Shown: positions 5,336-12,313 of the stretch, piece by piece | Layout: each line of letters begins with the position of its first letter | How positions within the stretch are numbered: the first letter of the stretch is position 1 | Assembly: GCA_964537505.1 (NCBI GenBank) | Contig: CAZICK010000041.1 | Coordinates: forward strand, 1 to 32,438 | DNA from: DAINBT01 sp036732785 | GTDB lineage: Bacteria; Planctomycetota; Phycisphaerae; Sedimentisphaerales; SM23-30 | DNA: 32,438 bases | Reading direction: 5' to 3' | Notes under the pieces: model-generated | What the model saw: only the letters and a program-made list of their open reading frames with translations | The model's database searches: none | What the model was told of the DNA's origin: nothing | Position numbers and translations under genes: made by a program

Positions 5336-6805
5336 ATGTCAAGGCAAAAAGTGAAAATGGCGAGGTTGCTGGAACGTGCGCGGCGGATGCGGCCGAATAC
5401 GCCAAGTGAATTGGCGGCATACGTGCGAACGTTTATGGGGCTGAAGATACCATCACAGCGTATCTGTCCCGGGCATGACAGTCCGCTGGATTATCTGTCG
5501 TTTTCGTTTTTGGGCGTCGGAGTCGGCGAGCGAAACTCGGCGAGGTCCGGCCGTGATTGTGCGGTGTGGGCTAATCGCGGCGGCGGCAAGACGCAGTTGG
5601 GAGCGGTGGCTACACTGTTGGAATGTATTTTTCTGGAGGGCTGCCAGGTTCGTATCCTGGGCGGTTCGCAAGAGCAGTCTGGCCGGATGTACGAGTATTT
5701 GCGGCGGATACTGGATGGTGGTTTTTCTGGGCGTCTGGACGGTCGGATTACGGTTCGTGGATGTCAATTCGCGGGCGGCGGAGCGGTTGGTGTGCTGGCT
5801 CAATCGGATCGGAGTGTTCGCGGTCATCATGTTCAGCGGCTGCGTTGCGATGAGGTCGAGCTTTTCGATCGGGACATTTGGCAGGCGGCACAGTTCGTTA
5901 CGCAAAGCGTTGCGGGGATACCCGCTCAACTGGAAGCGTTCTCGACGATGCATAAGCCATATGGTTTAATGCACGAGATTATCAGTTCGGCTTATGAAGA
6001 TGATATGCGGGTGTTTCGGTGGTGCCTGTGGGAAGTGATCGAGCGATGCCGAGATCGTAATTGTTCGGGATGCCCCCTGTGGGAGGACTGCTGTGGCAAA
6101 GCTAAACAGGCAGATGGTTATTATTCCATCGACGATGCCATTGCTCAGAAACGGCGGAGCAGTGAACAGTCATGGAAATCGGAGATGCTTTGCCTTCAGC
6201 CTAATCGAGAGGATTTGGTGTTTCCCGAATTCAATCCGCATCGGCATGTGCACGAGATCAGCTATGATGGGAACCTGCCGTTGTATCGAACGATTGATTT
6301 TGGTTTTACCAATCCGCTGGCGTGCCTGTTTATCCAGGTGGACCAGGACGATCGGGTGTTTGTTATCGGCGAGCATATTAAGAGCCGAACCACCCTGTCA
6401 GAACAGGCCCGGCTGATAAAAGAACGCTATCCCTATCCTGTGGAAGCAACCTATTGTGATCCGGCGGGGAGAGGTCGTAACGAGATCACCGGTACTAACC
6501 TGATCCAGGAAATGGTGGCGCTGGGAATACCGCTACGTTGTCGTAACAGCCGAATATTGGACGGTGTAGAGTTGATACGTGATTTTCTGTCTCCGGCTTA
6601 TGGTCCCAGCCGACTGCATGTGTCGAATAAATGTGAGGATTTGATTCGTGCGTTCGGCGGTTTGCATCACCGGCGTCTTCCTAACGGGACCCTCTCGGAG
6701 CTGCCGGAAAAGGACGGCGTTCACGATCATGTTATCGACGCGTTGCGTTATTTTTTTGTCAACCGCTTTGCCCGCTCATACCCGCTGCAGGAGAAGAGAT
6801 ACTAA
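5336..6805 (+). CDS. Terminase large subunit (phage-type DNA-packaging ATPase/nuclease)
   Basis: The 489-residue protein has both TerL engines. The ATPase shows Walker A ANRGGGKT (79-86) and Walker B RLRCDEVE with D172/E173. The RNase H-like nuclease has RTIDFGFTNP (D320), ATYCDPAGRG (D375) and HDHVIDALRYFF (D464/D468), so all expected acidic residues are present and the enzyme looks intact. Between the domains, C238-x4-C243-x2-C246-x5-C252 forms a cysteine cluster suited to Zn or Fe-S, an uncommon insertion. It follows the TerS-like gene by 19 bases and ends 3 bases before a strong stem-loop. No portal, protease or capsid gene follows, although these normally lie directly downstream of terL in tailed phages. 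The family call is very firm; whether it packages phage DNA is open. Confidence 0.92.
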   Translation: MSRQKVKMARLLERARRMRPNTPSELAAYVRTFMGLKIPSQRICPGHDSPLDYLSFSFLGVGVGERNSARSGRDCAVWANRGGGKTQLGAVATLLECIFLEGCQVRILGGSQEQSGRMYEYLRRILDGGFSGRLDGRITVRGCQFAGGGAVGVLAQSDRSVRGHHVQRLRCDEVELFDRDIWQAAQFVTQSVAGIPAQLEAFSTMHKPYGLMHEIISSAYEDDMRVFRWCLWEVIERCRDRNCSGCPLWEDCCGKAKQADGYYSIDDAIAQKRRSSEQSWKSEMLCLQPNREDLVFPEFNPHRHVHEISYDGNLPLYRTIDFGFTNPLACLFIQVDQDDRVFVIGEHIKSRTTLSEQARLIKERYPYPVEATYCDPAGRGRNEITGTNLIQEMVALGIPLRCRNSRILDGVELIRDFLSPAYGPSRLHVSNKCEDLIRAFGGLHHRRLPNGTLSELPEKDGVHDHVIDALRYFFVNRFARSYPLQEKRY

Positions 6806-6808
6806 GGG

Positions 6809-6844
6809 AACGGCCGGGGTTTCTTTGTAGAAAACCCGGCCGTT
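6809..6844. terminator. Long stem-loop after the terminase gene, probably bidirectional
   Basis: A 15-base stem with one mismatch (6809-6823 with 6830-6844, loop TTTGTA) carries the core GGCCGGG/CCCGGCC. It lies between the convergent terminase and histone-fold genes. It lacks a proper T-run on either strand, so termination is likely but not typical. A second, weaker palindrome, ACACTGC...GCAGTGT, follows at 6855-6882. Confidence 0.6.
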
Positions 6845-6885
6845 GATTCTGTGGCACACTGCCCTTTCGCGGACAGCAGTGTACC

Positions 6886-7107
6886 TTAGAGGTCCTGTGG
6901 TTTAACAGTGCTGCGACGATTGGCCTGTGTTCTGGCCATGGCTTTGTCGAGGCAGCAACACACGCAGTCTGACATTGCCTGGATGGCGTCGGCACTGCAC
7001 ATATAGCCCTTTGAACGGACATAAGCCTTGACCTTACTGGCTACAACCAGCACATCTTTCTTTGCTGCAGCTTTTGTGACTGTTTTTTTGGCTTTCTTCT
7101 TTGCCAT
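6886..7107 (-). CDS. Bacterial histone-fold protein with lysine-rich N-terminal tail
   Basis: This 73-residue basic protein starts with a K/A-rich tail (AKKKAKKTVTKAAAKK, residues 2-17). A histone-fold pattern follows: helix 1 VLVVASKVKAYVRSKG (19-34), loop 1 YMCSA, a long helix 2 DAIQAMSDCVCCCLDKAMA (40-58), and loop 2 RRSTVKPQDL (64-73). The R-x-T-V-x-x-x-D of loop 2 corresponds to RKTVxxxD of archaeal and eukaryotic histones. Helix 3 is almost absent, as in the truncated class of bacterial histones such as Bdellovibrio Bd0055. GGAGGA 10 bases upstream supports the ATG at 7107. Four cysteines in helix 2 (C48, C50, C51, C52) are unusual. It would bind or bend DNA as a dimer. It converges with the terminase gene. 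Confidence 0.72.
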   Translation of the reverse strand: MAKKKAKKTVTKAAAKKDVLVVASKVKAYVRSKGYMCSADAIQAMSDCVCCCLDKAMARTQANRRSTVKPQDL

Positions 7108-7840
7108 AATGTTGCGATCCTCCATGAAAAAGAAACAAAAAAATCAAAAATTCGATACTGACACGATTCTGCCTAGTTTTTAGCGGCTTTTGGCTCAATT
7201 GCAACAAAAAAAACTGAAAAATCGCAAAATTTTAGCTTCATAGGCCATTTTCGATAAGATTCATTTATCAGCTTTGGCATTTTCCGGATAGCGATGTCTG
7301 TCGCGGTGAGGTGTTTGGCAAGATTTGTCGGGTAGGCCGAACAGATTGATTTTTCGAGATTTGAGTTCAAATTTGCTCCAAATTGGGCTAAATACGTTCA
7401 TTTTGACGGTTCTGTGGCGGGTGTAACGGTTTTTTTCGGTCCTTTTTATGGGGATTTGGGGGAGGGCCGACAAAACAGCCGACCTTGCCCGTGGTCCCCC
7501 CCCCAAAAAAAAAAAAGAAAAAACAGATTTTTTCTAAGTTGTAGTTGTCGAATCAGTCGAGAATAGGAATAATTATATGGATTTTTGTGGCTGTTGCGTG
7601 AGCCAGGCAGGTTTTTGATGTTGAGCAGAAGGGTGGAAGAAGGCACGAGGCGTGAGGCACCAGTGGGGAGGTAGGCGGCTTGTGCCTTGTAAGTAGATGT
7701 CCACACGGTAGTTATGCGTATTTACCAACTTAAAACGGTCAGTTGGAGTAAAATAGAGGACTTGTGAGAATACGGATGAATTGAACGACGGTGTTGTGGG
7801 TGACCGAGAGGTATTTGGTACGGTTCTATTGAGGTTTGGT
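7108..7840. other. Gene-free AT-rich spacer of 733 bases
   Basis: No credible coding region lies here on either strand; open frames are short and of poor composition. The left part is AT-rich and is the leader of the histone-fold gene. A homopolymer junction, nine C followed by twelve A, sits at about 7496-7516 and is a possible assembly weak point. An AGGCACGAGGCGTGAGGCACC repeat unit occurs at about 7633-7660. I see no tRNA, riboswitch or CRISPR. A small RNA cannot be excluded. Confidence 0.5.
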
Positions 7841-8185
7841 ATGAGCGAGATAAAAGACGATTTGGTGCCGGTAGTGTTTGCCCGTGATGCGGCGGAAGCG
7901 GATTTTTACAGGGTTCTTCTGGAAGATCACGATATCCACGTTGTTATTGCCGAGGAGTGCGAGGCTTCTGTGGATGTTCCAGATTCCAAAAGTGGTGTGC
8001 CTGTGCTGGTTCCGGCTGAGCAACTGGAAGAAGCTGAATTGGTGATAGAGCAGCGTACGGAATTGGACGATGAAAAAGACGATGAAGTTGATGACGACAC
8101 AGATGACGATTTTGACGATTTTGAGGAAATAGACCCGGATATGAGTGTGGGGCCGGACGATGATGATGAGGAGACGATCTGGTGA
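7841..8185 (+). CDS. DUF2007-like protein with very acidic C-terminal tail
   Basis: Residues 8-71 of this 114-residue protein match the DUF2007 pattern: LVPVVFARDAAEADFYRVLL (8-27), a beta-strand IHVVIAEE, then GVPVLVPAEQLEEAELVIE (52-70). These small ferredoxin-like domains bind an unknown ligand and often occur as regulators or adaptors. Residues 75-111 are nearly all Asp and Glu, an extreme acidic tail. I chose the ATG at 7841 because TGAGG precedes it and the domain begins there; an upstream TTG at 7781 adds 20 unlikely residues. The stop overlaps the start of the next gene in a GTGA, so the two are translationally coupled. Confidence 0.7.
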   Translation: MSEIKDDLVPVVFARDAAEADFYRVLLEDHDIHVVIAEECEASVDVPDSKSGVPVLVPAEQLEEAELVIEQRTELDDEKDDEVDDDTDDDFDDFEEIDPDMSVGPDDDDEETIW

Positions 8186-8604
8186 ATCAGGGCCGACAGC
8201 AGGATTTGGAGTTGCCTGAAGAGTTTCGGCGTGGAGATTCCGATGTAGCGGATGGTCAGGAGCAGCAACCCTACAACGGGCCGGATCGGCGTGGGGGTGA
8301 TCGGCGGCAGGATGGGGCGGGGGTCATAACAGAGGGGGACCGAAGGCACGATATCTGTGAGCGTCGCAGCGGCTGGGATCGTCGTCGCGGGCCTGGCAGA
8401 CGGCGTAGCGATGAGCGGCGGTCTGCCGAGGAGGGCGAGATGAACGATGAACAATTCGCCTTTCTTCAAGCCATTGACGAATACAAACAGGTTAACAAGC
8501 GGCCGTTTCCCACCTTTACCGAGATACTGGAGGTCGCCAAGGCCTTGGGGTACCGCAAGGTAGCGGAGCCACAGCCGTTTTTTTGCCCCAGCGAAGACCA
8601 GTAG
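8182..8604 (+). CDS. Arginine-rich linker protein with a conserved-looking C-terminal domain
   Basis: The protein has 140 residues from a GTG at 8182 that shares bases with the previous stop codon. Residues 32-80 repeat a D/E-RR motif (GPDRRGGDRR, EGDRRHD, ERRSGWDRRRG, GRRRSDERR) and are probably disordered. Residues 87-125 (FAFLQAIDEYKQVNKRPF, then FTEILEVAKALGYRKV) look like a compact helical domain, possibly HTH-like. I do not recognise a named function. The coupling with a protein of opposite charge suggests that the two bind each other through the Arg-rich and Asp-rich tails. A repeat unit follows the stop. Confidence 0.6.
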   Translation: MNQGRQQDLELPEEFRRGDSDVADGQEQQPYNGPDRRGGDRRQDGAGVITEGDRRHDICERRSGWDRRRGPGRRRSDERRSAEEGEMNDEQFAFLQAIDEYKQVNKRPFPTFTEILEVAKALGYRKVAEPQPFFCPSEDQ

Positions 8605-8728
8605 TAACTGAAGAAGGCATTAGGCACGAGGCACCAGGGGGGAGGACATGATGGATAGGAGTCAGGTGGTCATCGGTGGTCTGCGCCTTCTTTGAGTTTT
8701 TCTATGCATTCACCTGAATGCCGGGCGG
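8605..8728. repeat. Convergent spacer with AGGCAC repeat and a small hairpin
   Basis: The spacer contains GAAGGCATTAGGCACGAGG and then CACCAGG (8612-8637), the same family seen at 1645, 1755, 2692 and 7633. A perfect 7-base-pair hairpin GCATTCA-CC-TGAATGC follows at 8706-8721, just beyond the stop of the minus-strand esterase-rhamnosidase gene. There is no T-run after the hairpin, so its function as a terminator is weakly supported. Confidence 0.45.
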
Positions 8729-11700
8729 TTAGAGAGGTTCTTTGGGGTCAAAGAAGATTCCGCTGAGCGTTGCGATGTCGCCTCGTATTTTGTCAATTCT
8801 GAATTTCACCGATTTATTATACGAATAGACTAAGTACCTGCCGCCGGAATAGTCGTCCACCATCTTGACAGGGGCGATCATAGTTAAAGTATTTTCGTCA
8901 AATATCTCAACTGCCTGTCTCATATTTTTTTTGTCCCAATCGACGAAGTACAGAGCGATCTGATAGTCCCTTGTGCCATCAATTCCAATAGAGACGGTCA
9001 TGGTATTGTCATTGTTGGAGTAACATGCGGCGTTTCTCGGAGTACTATTTTTCGAATCGGGCGAAAGTGCCCTTTTATCAGAAGTTTCCGTTACCCATGT
9101 GGTGCTATCAGGCAAACAGTCTTTTGTTGTTGGGAATGCTCTGAAATAATCAAGGGAGGTAACATACGAGGGCAAAGACTTCTCGTCACGGCCTTTTCCG
9201 TTGAAGTTACACAGCACATAGCCATCTTTTCCATAAACGCCGCCCCAGTTTCCGCTGGTGGTAGTATCATGCTTTACAAATCGTGCGGCATATTTTTCTT
9301 GTGGTTCGTTATAGGCTGGTGTCGTGCCACTGTACGAGACGGACATGGTATAATCGCCGGGCTGCACGGAAGTAAAGTAAACAAAATCCGAGTCCTGGCC
9401 GGCTGCTCCAACGCCGGACACGGAATGCCAGGAGCCATCCCATGCAAGGTTTCCGTTGATCGATATGCTCTTAATTGTTTTTTCGACCTTTGGTATGCCG
9501 ATTCTGCCGATGGCGCCCGCCGGCGCCGATACCTTACAAATTCCCGAAGCGAGATCGAAGCTTGCGCAAATGTCGCCCAAAGGCGTAGGTGTTTTTCCTG
9601 ACACTTCGGTGAGAGTTCTGCCAAGGTGTGGCAGGACGTCATAAGTTTTGAAGCCGGGAGATGTGGGTACTATGCCGAGCACTTCTTCATTGAGCCATTT
9701 GACCGGTCCTGCGCCCCAGGGATGACAAAGGCTGATGATACCGCACTGGTTGTTCGGAAGAGCATCGCTGGGACCTATAATGTAGTTCCATGACGGCCGG
9801 AAATCCTCAAAGGTTGTTGTCGCACCGTATTTTATCATGCCTCCCCAGAGGTCTCTGACGGAGCTTAAAGCGTCATCGTACTTTTTCATACGAGCCATTG
9901 CCTGGATGATGAAGTATTGGTTGAAAGGTGAGAATGAAATGCGGTTTACCCGATCGGTGAAATGTTTTTCAAATAACGTGTTTTGTTCGGCACTGTTCAG
10001 GAGTCCTGTAGTCACCGCATCAGCGGCGGCATGAAGTCCGAAATCGGCAAACCAATCGCTGTTCTTCCTCAAGTCGGCCATTTTCGCACTGGCATATCCG
10101 TTGTATTTGTCCCTTAAGTCGGTGCGACCATACTTTCCCATGACGGTTGCGAAATCTTTCCATACCCGTATAGATAGCATTTCATACGCATTTTGCGCTT
10201 CCGGGCATGGTTTGAACCATAATTCAAATCCGGCGCAAAGTCGTTCGTCCCAGCCATAATATCGGAGGTTGGGATCGGTACCAAAAACATTAAACGCATC
10301 ATCGAGTTTTGCGCATGCATTTGTGATATATTTGTCCAGCGTTTGCGTATCGCCGGTGTAATTGTAATAGTCAAGCAAACTCAATACCCAGTACAAAGAA
10401 TAGCTTCTGATGCCGTTGCTTTGTTCGGAGGTGTTGTCGATGTTTTGTTTTATGAAGTCATAATTACCGAACGCGACCAGCGCGGCGGCCTGCGTGGGAT
10501 GAGCATCTCCGGTCCATGACATTCTATCTCCTCGGTTCATGAGTATAGCTCCGAAGTAGTCCTTACATAAGGATGCTTTCACGCCATAGGCGCACATATA
10601 CCATGTTTTTGTGAGCATGGGGTCGCTGCATGAAAAACCGCCGTTATAATTGGTCGGTTTTATCTGGCAGACGGCCCGGATACCAGTAATATGCCATTGA
10701 CTGCTTAGCGAATTTACTTCAATCCATGCGAAACGTACTCCTTCATAAAGTTCATTATTTAGTTCGAGGCGGTAGGTATTGCCATGTTTAACGGGTTTAC
10801 TGGTTTTGCCAGGTCCAGGCTCGTTGTATTCACTAATGCTCATCTCAACGCCACCAGGGCAGTCGGGGCTGTCAAATTCGATCCATGCGGCATTTTCAAG
10901 ACCAAAATCAAGTCTAATCGAACCTGTGCCCGTTACCGTCAGATTAGGGTTATCTCCGGTCAGGGATTGCAGATTGTCGAAAGATTGTGTTCTGTCGGCT
11001 GAAACGGATTTTGGTTTGAGCAGATAAATCTCCAGCCCATCGGTCGCTTTGGGGTTTGGCCATCGATAGGAGATGAGCGGGTCGGGTGAGAGAGGTATAT
11101 CAGGTCCGCAAAAGCTGCCGGTACTGATATAAGGATAAGGCTGGGGAATTGGCGAAGTCCCACAGATAATCTGAGTTGGAATGGTGGATTTTGGAGGAAT
11201 CTGCGCAATGTTTTGGTTGGCTAACAACTGTACCATTGCCTGGCCGAGGGCATTGCCTATCAGGAAGTAGCTCTCCGCATTGCCATACCAATGATGGCCG
11301 TGGCCTGTGTTCGGAGATTCCTCGGCCGGTCTGGCGAAATCAGTCGTCTCTACAAATACGGCATTGTCGATCTGCTCAGTGCCCCTTCTCTGGGCGTCGC
11401 GGAAGGCTTGCATGTTGCTGCCTGGCTGTGCAGGACCACCATTACCCAATTCACCGATAACGCATAGCAGATTCGGCAACTTGAATTCTTTGCGCAGGTC
11501 CTTTACCAGATTGACCAGGTTTTTGTCATATTCGGGTATTGCCTGTGGTGTGCACATATCGTTCCAGCCCTGCATCCAGACAAAGCCGGCAATGTCATAC
11601 TCGTGATTTTTCCGGCCGGGAAAGAGATTTTCGATATCAGCAAGTGCCTGACGAATCTCTGCCAGCATTTGGGTGTAATATGGGCCAACCGTACCGCCTG

Positions 11701-12199
11701 AACTCGGAGGGCGGAAATCCACATAGAGGCTCTTGCCGCCCCAGGCTGTCTTGACCAGCAACACCGGCTCATCAAGGTAATTGCCTATAACATGTCCGAA
11801 CTGAAGCTCAGGTCCTATATGGCTGTCTCCTCCTTTGCCAACTTTGGCGTTTTCAGGACTGACGTATCCCGTGAAACCAACGGTCAAGCCGCCCTTTGTT
11901 ATACCACTGGCAACTTTGAACCATACCTTCACATCATCGCGCACCACCCAATCGCCCTGGTCATCTTTAAGGTGTTTCATGATCCCCGCGCTTTTGGAGT
12001 TTTTCATGGACCAGAGAAGATTGCCTTTGCCGCCATTGTAGTAATCTGGATGGTCCATGGCAACAACGCCCTGGCCTTGCATATTTGACTGACCGGCAAG
12101 GAGGAAAACTTTGATGGGTTTGGCGGATTCCTTTGGGGTTCCAGCGCAGATGCAGTTCGATAGACAGAGAACCAATGTTATAATTGATACATGCTTCAT
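8729..12199 (-). CDS. Secreted CE6-type acetylesterase fused to a GH78-like rhamnosidase
   Basis: The 1156-residue protein has a Sec signal peptide (residues 1-20, cut near CAG-TP). An SGNH-type SASA/DUF303 esterase domain follows, with nucleophile S38 in LLAGQSNMQG, WMQGWND (208-214) and the late His in GHHWYGNAES (301-310). From about 380 to 900 it has the beta-sandwich and six-hairpin helical barrel of GH78 alpha-L-rhamnosidases, with RGDRMSWTGDAH at 556-567 and WGAGPVKWL farther on. About 200 further C-terminal residues resemble a carbohydrate-binding beta-sandwich. The usual GH78 DCPQRE is replaced by LMNRGD, so D558 stands where Glu is usual. A deacetylase joined to a glycosidase fits attack on acetylated rhamnose-containing polysaccharide outside the cytoplasm. 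AAGGAA precedes the ATG. It is transcribed alone. Confidence 0.82.
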   Translation of the reverse strand: MKHVSIITLVLCLSNCICAGTPKESAKPIKVFLLAGQSNMQGQGVVAMDHPDYYNGGKGNLLWSMKNSKSAGIMKHLKDDQGDWVVRDDVKVWFKVASGITKGGLTVGFTGYVSPENAKVGKGGDSHIGPELQFGHVIGNYLDEPVLLVKTAWGGKSLYVDFRPPSSGGTVGPYYTQMLAEIRQALADIENLFPGRKNHEYDIAGFVWMQGWNDMCTPQAIPEYDKNLVNLVKDLRKEFKLPNLLCVIGELGNGGPAQPGSNMQAFRDAQRRGTEQIDNAVFVETTDFARPAEESPNTGHGHHWYGNAESYFLIGNALGQAMVQLLANQNIAQIPPKSTIPTQIICGTSPIPQPYPYISTGSFCGPDIPLSPDPLISYRWPNPKATDGLEIYLLKPKSVSADRTQSFDNLQSLTGDNPNLTVTGTGSIRLDFGLENAAWIEFDSPDCPGGVEMSISEYNEPGPGKTSKPVKHGNTYRLELNNELYEGVRFAWIEVNSLSSQWHITGIRAVCQIKPTNYNGGFSCSDPMLTKTWYMCAYGVKASLCKDYFGAILMNRGDRMSWTGDAHPTQAAALVAFGNYDFIKQNIDNTSEQSNGIRSYSLYWVLSLLDYYNYTGDTQTLDKYITNACAKLDDAFNVFGTDPNLRYYGWDERLCAGFELWFKPCPEAQNAYEMLSIRVWKDFATVMGKYGRTDLRDKYNGYASAKMADLRKNSDWFADFGLHAAADAVTTGLLNSAEQNTLFEKHFTDRVNRISFSPFNQYFIIQAMARMKKYDDALSSVRDLWGGMIKYGATTTFEDFRPSWNYIIGPSDALPNNQCGIISLCHPWGAGPVKWLNEEVLGIVPTSPGFKTYDVLPHLGRTLTEVSGKTPTPLGDICASFDLASGICKVSAPAGAIGRIGIPKVEKTIKSISINGNLAWDGSWHSVSGVGAAGQDSDFVYFTSVQPGDYTMSVSYSGTTPAYNEPQEKYAARFVKHDTTTSGNWGGVYGKDGYVLCNFNGKGRDEKSLPSYVTSLDYFRAFPTTKDCLPDSTTWVTETSDKRALSPDSKNSTPRNAACYSNNDNTMTVSIGIDGTRDYQIALYFVDWDKKNMRQAVEIFDENTLTMIAPVKMVDDYSGGRYLVYSYNKSVKFRIDKIRGDIATLSGIFFDPKEPL

Positions 12200-12237
12200 A
12201 ACAAGTTCCTTATACAGTTAAGTTCGTATAGTTAGGT

Positions 12238-12313
12238 GTGCGATTTCACTTACGCGGCTCTACGTGTCGCACTTTTTCTTGTGTGTTGCTTATGCGCAAA
12301 GTTAGAACAAGGT
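12238..12313. repeat. Dispersed hairpin element, copy 2
   Basis: GTGCGA (12238-12243) can pair with TCGCAC (12267-12272), and TTTTT follows. Positions 12267-12311 align with 310-354 at about 38 of 45 bases. The element fills the space between the esterase-rhamnosidase start and the end of ruvB, and its right end contains the ruvB stop codon (12302-12304). The last RuvB codons may therefore derive from the repeat. Confidence 0.5.

Noticed and set aside
7108..7840. tRNA or structured RNA in the long spacer
   Set aside because: I could not find a cloverleaf, a conserved riboswitch core or a convincing paired structure by eye.
7927..8469. Minus-strand frame of 180 codons rich in Ser
   Set aside because: It is the mirror of the acidic tail and Arg-rich genes on the plus strand; the Ser run is the complement of GAT/GAC/GAA codons.
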